In this document: positions 38,279-46,352 of the stretch, in pieces | How positions within the stretch are numbered: the first letter of the stretch is position 1 | Layout of the letters: each line of letters opens with the position of its first letter | Origin: an uncultured Desulfuromonadales bacterium | GTDB taxonomy: Bacteria > Desulfobacterota > Desulfuromonadia > Desulfuromonadales > Geopsychrobacteraceae | Assembly (NCBI GenBank): GCA_947259685.1 | Contig: CAMYNC010000027.1 | Location: 1-63,601 of the forward strand | Direction of reading: 5' to 3' | DNA: 63,601 bases | Translations under genes and position numbers: made by a program | The notes under the pieces: generated by a model | Database searches by the model: none | What the model was told of the DNA's origin: nothing | Seen by the model: only the letters and a program-made list of their open reading frames with translations

Positions 38279-41218
38279 TCAACGCTCCATCGGGATAGCT
38301 TGCAGGTCGACCTGGCGAACCTTCGATTTGACGGCAGCATCGAGTTCGCTCAGGTAGAGATCTTTTTTTACCCGCTCGCTCTCCAGTAAGGGGCGGATCT
38401 GAAAGAGCACGAACCGACCGTTCAAAAAGCCAAACTCAATGTCGGCAGGTTTGGCTTGTCCCTGGCCATCGAGCAAGCTGGGAAAACGGGCCGGAAGCAG
38501 CTTGGCCATGTTTTTAAGTTGGTTGATTTCGTCATCGCTCAGCAATTGCTGCGGGGCCTCGGCGGATACTTTGCTGACTCCGCCGCTGGGCAGCAGAATC
38601 CGTTTATGCTCGGCACTGGTTTGGGCCAGCAGCCGCACCTGGCCGGTCTGTTTATCGATCAGAATCTCTTCGGCGCGCTGGCCATTGACCGCGCCACCCA
38701 CCCCTTCGTTGGTTGCGACGTGAATCTGACCCCGGTCGCCGCTTTGCAGATCGGCGGTCGCCATCACGCCTGATTTGTCCGCCGGGACACTCAGCATCAG
38801 CAGCACTGAGGCGTAAACATGTTCCGGGGTGCGCATATGCGCCTGCCGCCAACTATAGGCGCGCAGGCTAAAGGGTGAGGCCCAGACTTTACGGATCGCG
38901 GCAAGAATCTTTTCCAGGCCAACAACGTTAGGGACAGTCTTGTTCAATCCGGCTCCGGTGAAATTAGGCAGATCCTCGACGTTGGTGTCGCTGCGGACAA
39001 AGACTCCGAAACTCCGATCGGGGCCGAAATGGTTCTCCAGCGCCTGGCTTAATTCAACCAGAAACTCCTGCGGCAAGGCGGCAATGCGGATCTGCTGCTG
39101 TAAACGGTTGAGGAACTCTTTGGTTTTCGCCTGTTTTTCCTTGCCTTCGCGGAGCTGCTCGAGGCGTCGATAGTTGGCCTTCATCCAGCTGAACAGGGAT
39201 TCCTGCCCGTTGGGGGCCTTGGTCTGGTCGAGCATCTCACGAAAGCGGCCGAAGGGGATGATCAGTGCATCGGGAACCAGTTCGGCATAGAGCTGTTTCA
39301 GCTCCCCGAGATTGGCCCCCTTAGGGCCGGCGATCCGTCCCGAATCGGCGGCGCTAATCTGATTCAGGCTGAAAATTTGCTTCTGCTGCAGGTCCAATTT
39401 ATCCAGGTCGGGATCGATTAGAAATTCCGGTGCTGCCTGCTGTTGATTGAAGTACTCTCGCCAGCGTGCTGAATCGGTTTCGATTTCCACCACCCCGCTG
39501 GGACTGACGGCAAGAACGATGGTCTCGCCGGCATGTTGCGCCAATTCGCCGACCAGGCGTTCGCTGACCGCCAGGTTGGGGATCCCCAGGTTGCGTGCCA
39601 GCAGCTGAATGTGAGACAGGGCGTTACCGGTGCCGCGGGTCAGAATACCGGCCACCGGTGGCAGCTCGGCAATGGTTTCCGGCAGTAGGTAGATACCATC
39701 CGGGCTGAAATTGTGCTTGCGTGGATCATCGACCAGCGCTAACCGGCCCCGCGCCAAGCCTGGATTCAGCGGTTGTAAACCAGCGACTGTGCGACCGAAC
39801 AGGTTATGTTGTACCCCGCGCAGCTGCTGGCTGTCCTGCAGTAGACTATCGATGAGCAGCGCAATCGGCAGCAGCGGGCTGGCTCGCAGCCGTTCCTGAA
39901 GGTAACTGTTGAATTTCGGGTCGAGGGTCGCCAGGTGGCTGGTGGTGCTGTCGAACTGGTAACGCAGACTGTTTTCCGCCCAGCGGCTGATGCGCGCCAA
40001 CTGGTTTAGTTCGCGTTGATATTCCTGCACAGAAAGATCTTTTTTGAGCAGATTCTGCATCGCCTCTAGCTGGCTCGACCATTGCCGGTCAGAGAGAAAG
40101 CCGATCCCGTAAAGGGCGTTCAGACCCTGTTCGATCCAGGCCAGGCGCTGCCGCCTGCTCGTCTGGGGCAGGCGGCTGAGCAACTGGTTGGCGCTGCGAT
40201 AAAATTCCTGTTCCAGATCGATACTGGCATCCAGCCAGTGCAGTTTCTGGCGGTTGCCAACCGCCCTTGCCAATTCTGCACGACTGCGGAACAGCAGATC
40301 GCTGGTCCGGGAAAAACGGATGTTGGCAGACAGGTCTTTTTCAGCGGTGCCATCTTTGAACCCTTGAGGGGCCCGTCCGATCCCGAGCTGGAAGGCCTGC
40401 TGCAGCGAGTTGTTGGATGGCTGGGTGACCTGCTCGATCAATGCGACCAGCTGCCGGTATTCCTCCTGTAAATCTTCGGAGGCCTGCTCGGCATAGCGGC
40501 GCACCTTTTCGGCATCGGATTCATCTGGACGGGTGTGCAGTTTAATTCGAAAACTTGCAAAGTCGGGGTCAAATTCTTCAATTTCCAGCGCCAACTGGCG
40601 CATTTCGTTCAGCGGCGCTTGCTGGCGGCCATGAGGGAGCAGGCGTGCGGCTTCCCGCAGCAGCATAAAATTCTCTGTCATCAGCCCAGGCTGATCGAGT
40701 AACCCGAGCAGCAGGGCTTCACCATGCCAGTTTTCATCTTCTGCCTGCAGTGCGCCGCGATAGTAACGGGCCTTGCGGAACAGCCAGCCGTTATCCGTCT
40801 CGATCAGGTACTGCTCGAGCAAAATCTGTTTCAGTTGTTGCGACCAGGTGCTTTGCTGATAAAAACTTTCCGCCTCCAGATCAGCCAGCAGGGTGGCGAT
40901 GAGGTAATTGTTGCGGCGCAGTAGTTTTACCCGATCGGTCCATTCTCCATGCTGGACGCCGCCACCGTGTTCGCTGCAGGCGTAGGCTTTAGGCGGCAGA
41001 ATTTCACCATCGTTACAGAACCAACGGATCCGTTTGAAGGGTCCGCGGGGGTTGCTTTTCATCTCATCAATCCAGCCCTGCAGGGTTTTGGTAGCGGGCA
41101 GGGCCTGGATTGCAGCAGCTGATGGTGCTGGATCTGTTGCGGCAGCCAGATCTGTTCCCGGCAGTAGACTTAATAGCAACAGGGTCATTCCTAGAGAAGA
41201 GGTTTTTACCCAAGACAT
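38279..41218 (-). CDS. exported dikinase-like protein with glucan-water-dikinase domain order
   Basis: The ATG at 41218, after AAGGAG, opens a signal peptide (MSWVKTSSLGMTLLLLSLLPG) and gives 978 residues. A helical front part (about 60-440) has no motif. Near 536 lies the phosphohistidine stretch GTGNALSHIQLLAR. The C-terminal third is an ATP-grasp module: RSDTNVEDLPNFTGAGLNKTVPNV and KVWASPFSLRAY, ending in EFGFLNGRFVLFQIRPL. The His domain precedes the ATP domain, and no PEP-binding barrel is present, the order in plant glucan water dikinases rather than PEP synthase. An exported ATP-using enzyme is odd; the substrate is unknown. Confidence 0.8.
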   Translation of the reverse strand: MSWVKTSSLGMTLLLLSLLPGTDLAAATDPAPSAAAIQALPATKTLQGWIDEMKSNPRGPFKRIRWFCNDGEILPPKAYACSEHGGGVQHGEWTDRVKLLRRNNYLIATLLADLEAESFYQQSTWSQQLKQILLEQYLIETDNGWLFRKARYYRGALQAEDENWHGEALLLGLLDQPGLMTENFMLLREAARLLPHGRQQAPLNEMRQLALEIEEFDPDFASFRIKLHTRPDESDAEKVRRYAEQASEDLQEEYRQLVALIEQVTQPSNNSLQQAFQLGIGRAPQGFKDGTAEKDLSANIRFSRTSDLLFRSRAELARAVGNRQKLHWLDASIDLEQEFYRSANQLLSRLPQTSRRQRLAWIEQGLNALYGIGFLSDRQWSSQLEAMQNLLKKDLSVQEYQRELNQLARISRWAENSLRYQFDSTTSHLATLDPKFNSYLQERLRASPLLPIALLIDSLLQDSQQLRGVQHNLFGRTVAGLQPLNPGLARGRLALVDDPRKHNFSPDGIYLLPETIAELPPVAGILTRGTGNALSHIQLLARNLGIPNLAVSERLVGELAQHAGETIVLAVSPSGVVEIETDSARWREYFNQQQAAPEFLIDPDLDKLDLQQKQIFSLNQISAADSGRIAGPKGANLGELKQLYAELVPDALIIPFGRFREMLDQTKAPNGQESLFSWMKANYRRLEQLREGKEKQAKTKEFLNRLQQQIRIAALPQEFLVELSQALENHFGPDRSFGVFVRSDTNVEDLPNFTGAGLNKTVPNVVGLEKILAAIRKVWASPFSLRAYSWRQAHMRTPEHVYASVLLMLSVPADKSGVMATADLQSGDRGQIHVATNEGVGGAVNGQRAEEILIDKQTGQVRLLAQTSAEHKRILLPSGGVSKVSAEAPQQLLSDDEINQLKNMAKLLPARFPSLLDGQGQAKPADIEFGFLNGRFVLFQIRPLLESERVKKDLYLSELDAAVKSKVRQVDLQAIPMER

Positions 41219-41436
41219 CCAGATCTCCTTCACTGGTGGGGGAAGATCACTAAGTCTAGCAAAGATATTATGATCGCTGGGGAAAAGTTGATTATTCTCG
41301 TCCCGGCTGCGCATTCAGGCAAGGGTCTGAGGCTGCCATGCTAAGTTCGCGGCGCCACTTTCGGCAGAATCTTTCCGGTGGCTTGCTGGATAAGCGAGGA
41401 TGTCGACAGCTGGCGATTGATAACTCAGGCTGGTGA

Positions 41437-42381
41437 TTACTGCTGGAGTTTGTTTGCCGCTGCGATCTCAGCTTTTAGCTGACGGAGGCGATCCAAAACG
41501 GGGTAACTAGTTTCCGCTTGGGCAGCGTCGTCAGCTTCCTCTACCAGTTGCTGGGCTAGGATGAGGCGTTTTTGGCTGAGGGCACTGCGAGCTGCGCGGA
41601 ACAGCCGATCGACGGCCTGCTGATAGTCCCCCGCGGCATGGTAAGCAGCTCCGGCTTGCTGCAGGGCATCAACCATCTGCCGATATTGTTGAGCCTGACG
41701 AAGGGCAGAGGTTTGCCGATCGAAGGCCTCGGCTGCTTTTCCAGGCTGGCTTTGGAGAAGCGCAATGCAGCCTTGCAACTCCGCAGAACCGGCCAAAATC
41801 GCCGGGTGGGAATTGGCGCTGATGCTGTTGGTCACTTGCTCCAGGCTGTGGACTGCCAGAGACTCATCTCCAGCTTCGCAAGCCAGCAGGCCATTCAGCA
41901 GTTGTACCTGGGGGCGCAAGCGTTGGTCGCTGGCCGAGAACTGTTGCTGCAGCTGGCTAACGAGCATTTTCGCCCGAGCTACATTGTCTTGCCAGCGGGC
42001 GAGTCTTGCTTCCAACAGCAGGATCTCCGTGACATCATCGCCCAGGCGACGACTTTCGCTTTTGGCCTCCTGAAGGGTACTGCTTGCCTCAGCAAAGTTA
42101 CCCAGCTGGATCTGGGTTGCGGCCAGATTAAAGGCTGCAGTGGCAATATCTGCGGCCCGATCCATCAGCCGGGCTCTGGTGAAAGCCTGGGAAAACAGCC
42201 GCTCCGCGAGGCGATACTGGCTTTGTTGATAGGCGCTGAGGCCGGATTTCATGCTACTTTGCCATTGTCGGTCATACTCAACGGCTTGCGAAACTCCAGC
42301 GGGCTTTCCGCCGCAACCACTCAGCAGCAGAGCGCCGCAGAGCAACAGGCACAGCAGCCGAAAATAGCGCTGTCGGATCAT
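41437..42381 (-). CDS. TPR-type helical lipoprotein
   Basis: This 314-residue protein has a lipoprotein signal ending LLLSGCGG and then repeated helical pairs of the TPR kind, such as QYRLAERLFSQAF and NFAEASSTLQEAKSE, spaced by about 35-40 residues. It lies 2 bp after the MlaD-like gene and is likely the last gene of that operon. TPR lipoproteins often scaffold envelope complexes; here it may help the Mla-like machine. Confidence 0.78.
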   Translation of the reverse strand: MIRQRYFRLLCLLLCGALLLSGCGGKPAGVSQAVEYDRQWQSSMKSGLSAYQQSQYRLAERLFSQAFTRARLMDRAADIATAAFNLAATQIQLGNFAEASSTLQEAKSESRRLGDDVTEILLLEARLARWQDNVARAKMLVSQLQQQFSASDQRLRPQVQLLNGLLACEAGDESLAVHSLEQVTNSISANSHPAILAGSAELQGCIALLQSQPGKAAEAFDRQTSALRQAQQYRQMVDALQQAGAAYHAAGDYQQAVDRLFRAARSALSQKRLILAQQLVEEADDAAQAETSYPVLDRLRQLKAEIAAANKLQQ

Positions 42382-42383
42382 GG

Positions 42384-43406
42384 CTATGGCCTTTCTCCAG
42401 CGATCTCTTCCACGGGGATTCTCAGCGGGCGCTCTTCGCCCTCCACATAATCACGTACCAGCCAGTGGCGTTGCATAGCGACCGTCAGCCGCTCGATCTC
42501 TTGCAGGGTCGTCTGGGTCTGCAGCAGTAACCCGGGCAGGGCGTTCAGTTCCAGACTCAGGTTCTGGCTGGCCTGCGGCAGCGGCTCGCTGGCCTGCTGA
42601 AGGTTCTGCAGAATCTGCCCGGTTTGCTGCATCAAGCCCGACAGCGGTTGCAGATGTTTGTCAAAGACATCTGCGGCGGCACCCAGCTTGCTGCCGGTCT
42701 CCTGGGCGATCTGTAAAACATTCTGCAACTGGTCGAGGGAGGCCTTTAGTTTGAGCATCGTCCCGAACAGGTTTTTCGCCAGGGTCTGATCGTTGAGCAG
42801 CATCGGCAGGGTGCCGTCGCCTTGCTCCAGGGTGGTGGCGATGCGGTTGGCTTTGCTCAGTAGAGTCTGCACCGGACCTTGTGGATCACGCAGTTCGGCA
42901 GCCAGCTTGGTATATTCCTGCAATGTTGGCAGGGTAGCGCTTTCGACACTGGCAAGAATTTCGGTGAGAACGGTTTTGATGTCTTTTTCCGTTGTGGCAA
43001 TAAGTACCGGCTGATCTGCGGGCAGTTCAGCACCTTTACCACGGGTGATCTCCATGAAAATGCCACCGACCAGGCTGATGGTGTGACGAATGATGACCTT
43101 GGAGTCGCGGCGGACAAATTGATAAAATCCGGGCTCGATGCTCAGTTCGGCGACCATGCGCTCCTGCTGGTCGATATAGATGCGTTGCACCTGACCGGCA
43201 ATGGTGCCAAGGATTTCCACATCGGCTTCTTCGCGCAGCCCGTGGGCGCCTTCCTCCGGCAGCAGAATCTGCAGTTGCTTATTTGGAGAGAACCAGCGTT
43301 GAGCGCCGGCGACAAAAAACAACCCGATCACGGTCAACAGCAGGCCGAGAATGACGAAGGTCCCGGTCAGCGAATTCACATAGCGAAGTTTTTCGCCTCT
43401 TTGCAT
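42384..43406 (-). CDS. MlaD/MCE-domain protein
   Basis: This 340-residue protein has one N-terminal membrane helix (about 15-35) and an MCE domain (about 40-120) with EEADVEILGTIAGQVQRIYID and GIFMEITRGKG. A long helical tail of about 200 residues follows, rich in Gln and Leu. MCE proteins form periplasmic rings that carry phospholipids. Its ATG overlaps the stop of the ABC-like gene by one base. With MlaE and the ABC-like protein it makes a lipid-transport set. Confidence 0.87.
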   Translation of the reverse strand: MQRGEKLRYVNSLTGTFVILGLLLTVIGLFFVAGAQRWFSPNKQLQILLPEEGAHGLREEADVEILGTIAGQVQRIYIDQQERMVAELSIEPGFYQFVRRDSKVIIRHTISLVGGIFMEITRGKGAELPADQPVLIATTEKDIKTVLTEILASVESATLPTLQEYTKLAAELRDPQGPVQTLLSKANRIATTLEQGDGTLPMLLNDQTLAKNLFGTMLKLKASLDQLQNVLQIAQETGSKLGAAADVFDKHLQPLSGLMQQTGQILQNLQQASEPLPQASQNLSLELNALPGLLLQTQTTLQEIERLTVAMQRHWLVRDYVEGEERPLRIPVEEIAGERP

Positions 43407-44146
43407 CAGTTCTCCTTACTGATCAGTTGCATTCGCGAGCCGAACATGGTGCCGCGTTGACTGGCGTTGACGGCAGGTTCATTCCAGATTTCTGTATCAC
43501 AGGTCGTCCAGATAACGGCAGCTCCTTTGTTGCGAGCGCTTCGCAGGGCGTTGAGCAGCGGTGGCATAATTTCCGGATAGAGGTTGCGTGTTGGGCGTTC
43601 CAAAATTATCAGTTCTGGGCGACCGAGAAACGCTCGCACCAGTGCTGCTCGACTCAAATCTCCCGCGCGGGTTTTGGTCGGGGACCCAAGCGGCAGCCCG
43701 GGTAGCCCGAAAAAACGCGCTAAGGCGGCAGCCTCGGCTTCGATATCTTCCAGTGGGCGCAAACTATGATGCTGCTGCGCCAGGCAGATGTTGGCATTTA
43801 GTGACAGCGCCGCGCACCAACCCTGCTCGGCAAAGACCCGTCCACAGCGGCCACGCAGTCTGGCAGCGCGAGGTGCCGATAGGAGTTGCAAGTCATCGCC
43901 ATTGAAACAGACCCGCCCTTGGCGTGGCTCGATCAATCCGAGTGCCAAATCGGCCAAGGGGGTGCGAAAGAGACCACGTTCCAGTCTGACCAGCAGCAGT
44001 TCTCCCGGTTGCAGCCTGATATTGATCCCCCAGAGTGGGACATCATAATTCGGGTCAGGATCGGTAGAAACATTATGCAGGGTCAGGCGTGGTTGGTGGC
44101 GTTGGGCCGCCATTGTTTTCTCTCTGCTGTCGGTTGCAATGGTCAT
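43406..44146 (-). CDS. degenerate MlaF-like ABC protein (pseudo-ATPase)
   Basis: The ATG at 44146 follows AAGGACAAGG and gives 246 residues with the overall ABC ATPase outline. Every catalytic motif is changed. The P-loop position after LQPGELLLV reads RLERGLFRTP, with Arg for the key Lys. The Q-loop reads VFAEQ, the signature AGDLSRA, Walker B LIILERPT instead of LLLDEPT, and the H-loop position has Cys (TTCD). It sits between intact MlaE and MlaD genes with tight spacing. Since the reading frame is whole, it probably has a structural rather than an ATP-hydrolysing role. Confidence 0.8.
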   Translation of the reverse strand: MTIATDSREKTMAAQRHQPRLTLHNVSTDPDPNYDVPLWGINIRLQPGELLLVRLERGLFRTPLADLALGLIEPRQGRVCFNGDDLQLLSAPRAARLRGRCGRVFAEQGWCAALSLNANICLAQQHHSLRPLEDIEAEAAALARFFGLPGLPLGSPTKTRAGDLSRAALVRAFLGRPELIILERPTRNLYPEIMPPLLNALRSARNKGAAVIWTTCDTEIWNEPAVNASQRGTMFGSRMQLISKEN

Positions 44147-44157
44147 CCCTTGTCCTT

Positions 44158-44943
44158 TTAGATATAGGTTAGCAGAGAGACCAGCGATGAGATGAGAAAC
44201 AGCGCCCGTACCGAGTTGCCCAGTGCCCGTTTGATGGCAGTGGGAATTTTTGCCGCGGACCCGCGGACACTCAAGCCTGCATGGCAACAGATTATCCCGG
44301 TAACCAAAGCCGGAAGAAGGGTTTTGACCAGAAAATTAACCAGATCGAGACCATCGATCGAGTTCAGGATACTTTGGAAGAAACTGGCTGGGTCGCCAAT
44401 TTGCGTTGTCAAAAGGGTGCTGAACAGGTAGCCGCTGATAAAGGATCCGGTCAGAAAGAACAGGTTGAGACAGAAGACCGCAATCGTTAATCCTAGGACC
44501 CGCGGCAGAACCAGATAGATGAAAGGGTCCAGCCCATGCGAATCGAGCACGCGGATTTCACCGGAAATGCTCATCTGGGCAAGTTCGCCGGTCATCGTCG
44601 TGCCGTTGCGGGCGATCGCCAGCAGGTTGGTCAGTACCGGCACCGCTTCGCGAATCAAGACCGTGACCAGCAGCGGACCGAGCAATTTCGGTTGACCGAT
44701 CTTCTGCATCCAGACGAGGGACTGGGCAACAACTGAGATGCCGACAGCAATGGAGACATAGAGCACAAAACGGGTTGCCTGCACACCACTTGAATAAATC
44801 TGGCGAACCAGTTCGCGGCGGACCGTGCGTACCCAGGTTTGGCGTTGTACCGAAGCGGTAACAATCGCCCAGAGCATCGCCGCCAGGTAACGCAGCTCCT
44901 GCCAGACATCGAGGGTGTAATTTGTCAGGCGGGTGTGGCTCAT
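44158..44943 (-). CDS. MlaE-type permease
   Basis: This 261-residue protein has five or so membrane helices and the MlaE hallmarks: GVQATRFVLYVSIAVGISVVAQ, TVLIREAVPVLTNLLAIARNG and the EIRVLDSHGLDPFIYLVLPR loop. MlaE forms the inner-membrane channel of MCE lipid transporters. Its ATG overlaps the stop of the cyclase gene (ATGA, 44940-44943), so it is translationally coupled to signalling genes. Confidence 0.9.
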   Translation of the reverse strand: MSHTRLTNYTLDVWQELRYLAAMLWAIVTASVQRQTWVRTVRRELVRQIYSSGVQATRFVLYVSIAVGISVVAQSLVWMQKIGQPKLLGPLLVTVLIREAVPVLTNLLAIARNGTTMTGELAQMSISGEIRVLDSHGLDPFIYLVLPRVLGLTIAVFCLNLFFLTGSFISGYLFSTLLTTQIGDPASFFQSILNSIDGLDLVNFLVKTLLPALVTGIICCHAGLSVRGSAAKIPTAIKRALGNSVRALFLISSLVSLLTYI

Positions 44944-45989
44944 AGAAACTCCTGGGCGCCGGTCAACAGGTAAGTCGTGATTTCCCCGCTGCCCGGCAGG
45001 TAGAATTCGCCCCGCTTTTCCAGGACGAAAGTCTCTCTCAGGAGTTCATAAATGGCGGCGCTGGTCTGAATCGAACCAGGGAGGCCAAAATTTTTCAGCT
45101 GCTCGGCATTCTGTACGGTTTCCCCCCAGAGATCGTAAGCCAGCCGGGCGCTGCCGATCACTCCGGCGATGACCGGACCGCTGTCGATACCGATCCGTAG
45201 TTGCAACGGCTCGCGGGTCGGCCAGTCGAGGCTGACCATTTCTTGCTGCATCGCCAGCGCCATCCCAGCAACGGCGGCGGCATGGTCCGGGCGCGGTTCG
45301 AGAATACCACCGGCGACCATGTAGGAATCGCCGATGGTTTTGATCTTTTCCAGACCGAAGCGGTCGGCCAACTGGTCAAAGCTACAAAACAATTGATTCA
45401 GCAACTCAACGATTTCGAGCGGAGATTTTTTCGTGGCCAGGCTGGCGAAATTGTTGATATCGGCAAACAGCACCGAGGCGTCGGCAAAGTCGTCGGCAAT
45501 GACGCCGGTCTCTTTTTTCAGCCGTTCGGCAATCTGTCGCGGGAAGATACTTAACAGCAGCCGTTCGGAGTTCTCCTGCTCGGTGTGCAGCAGCCGGTTT
45601 TTCTCCTGCAGGCTCTGCTCCAGCTCGATGATCCGCATGCCGGCCCGCACCCGGGCGAGAAGTTCGTTTTTGTCGTACGGCTTGGTGACATAATCGTTGG
45701 CGCCGGCATCCATTGCCTGCACCAGATCGGCCTTGGCGTCGCGCGCGGTAACCAGAATCAGGTAGACGTAACGCCCCTTGGCGGTGGCGCAGATCTTTTC
45801 GATCAGCTCCAGCCCGCCCATTTCGGGCATCTGCCAGTCGGTGAGCACCAGGGAGAAGTCTTCCTGCTGGAACAGCTCCCAAGCCTGCCGGCCATTTTCG
45901 GCGCAGGCGACCTGGAAATCGGCTTTTTCCAGGGTGCGCTGCAGCAGCAGCCGGGAATCGAGGTCGTCTTCGGCGATCAATATTCGCAC
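44940..45989 (-). CDS. response regulator with class III adenylate/guanylate cyclase domain
   Basis: The 349 residues hold a receiver domain (1-120, phospho-acceptor Asp51 in TDWQMPEMGG) and a class III nucleotide cyclase domain (about 155-340). The metal-binding Asps are kept (LFADINNF and IGDSYM) and AYDLWGETV keeps the base-specifying Asp. The transition-state Asn and Arg (usual pattern VNxAxR) are both Gln here (VQNAEQ). Activity may be weak or lost. It follows the Hpt protein gene by 21 bp and overlaps MlaE by 4 bp. Confidence 0.9.
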   Translation of the reverse strand: MRILIAEDDLDSRLLLQRTLEKADFQVACAENGRQAWELFQQEDFSLVLTDWQMPEMGGLELIEKICATAKGRYVYLILVTARDAKADLVQAMDAGANDYVTKPYDKNELLARVRAGMRIIELEQSLQEKNRLLHTEQENSERLLLSIFPRQIAERLKKETGVIADDFADASVLFADINNFASLATKKSPLEIVELLNQLFCSFDQLADRFGLEKIKTIGDSYMVAGGILEPRPDHAAAVAGMALAMQQEMVSLDWPTREPLQLRIGIDSGPVIAGVIGSARLAYDLWGETVQNAEQLKNFGLPGSIQTSAAIYELLRETFVLEKRGEFYLPGSGEITTYLLTGAQEFL

Positions 45990-46010
45990 AGTTAAAAACC
46001 CTCTTGTCGG

Positions 46011-46334
46011 TTAACCATACACCACCTCGATCCGTTGCAGATAATCGGTCAGTTCCGTCAGTTTTACTTCAATCTCTTGCGCGGACTTTTTTTCGGCAGC
46101 CTGCTGAATCTGCTGGCTGATGCTGGTGATGGCGTCAAATCCATAGCCGCCGCCCACACCTTTGAGGGTATGGGCCAGCTGCTGAATCTGCTCGAAATCG
46201 GTTCGAGTCAAGGCCTCCCGCAGGGTTTGCAGATCCTGCTGACGGCGCTCCAGAAATCCGGGGATCAGCTCTTCCAGGTCGGCATCGACGGTAACAGTAA
46301 TTTTATCAGCTGAATTCTGTTGTTGCTCGTCCAT
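46011..46334 (-). CDS. histidine phosphotransfer (Hpt) protein
   Basis: This 107-residue protein is a single Hpt four-helix domain with the phosphorylated His55 in QLAHTLKGVGGGYGF. It lies between the hybrid kinase gene (18 bp away) and the REC-cyclase gene, so it is the natural carrier of phosphate from the kinase receivers to the cyclase receiver. A run of Gln near the N-terminus precedes the domain. Confidence 0.92.
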   Translation of the reverse strand: MDEQQQNSADKITVTVDADLEELIPGFLERRQQDLQTLREALTRTDFEQIQQLAHTLKGVGGGYGFDAITSISQQIQQAAEKKSAQEIEVKLTELTDYLQRIEVVYG

Positions 46335-46352
46335 CGTTCTATCCTTGATCTT

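Noticed and set aside
38279..41218. Calling the dikinase-like protein phosphoenolpyruvate synthase.
   Set aside because: The domain order is different and the PEP-binding barrel is missing.
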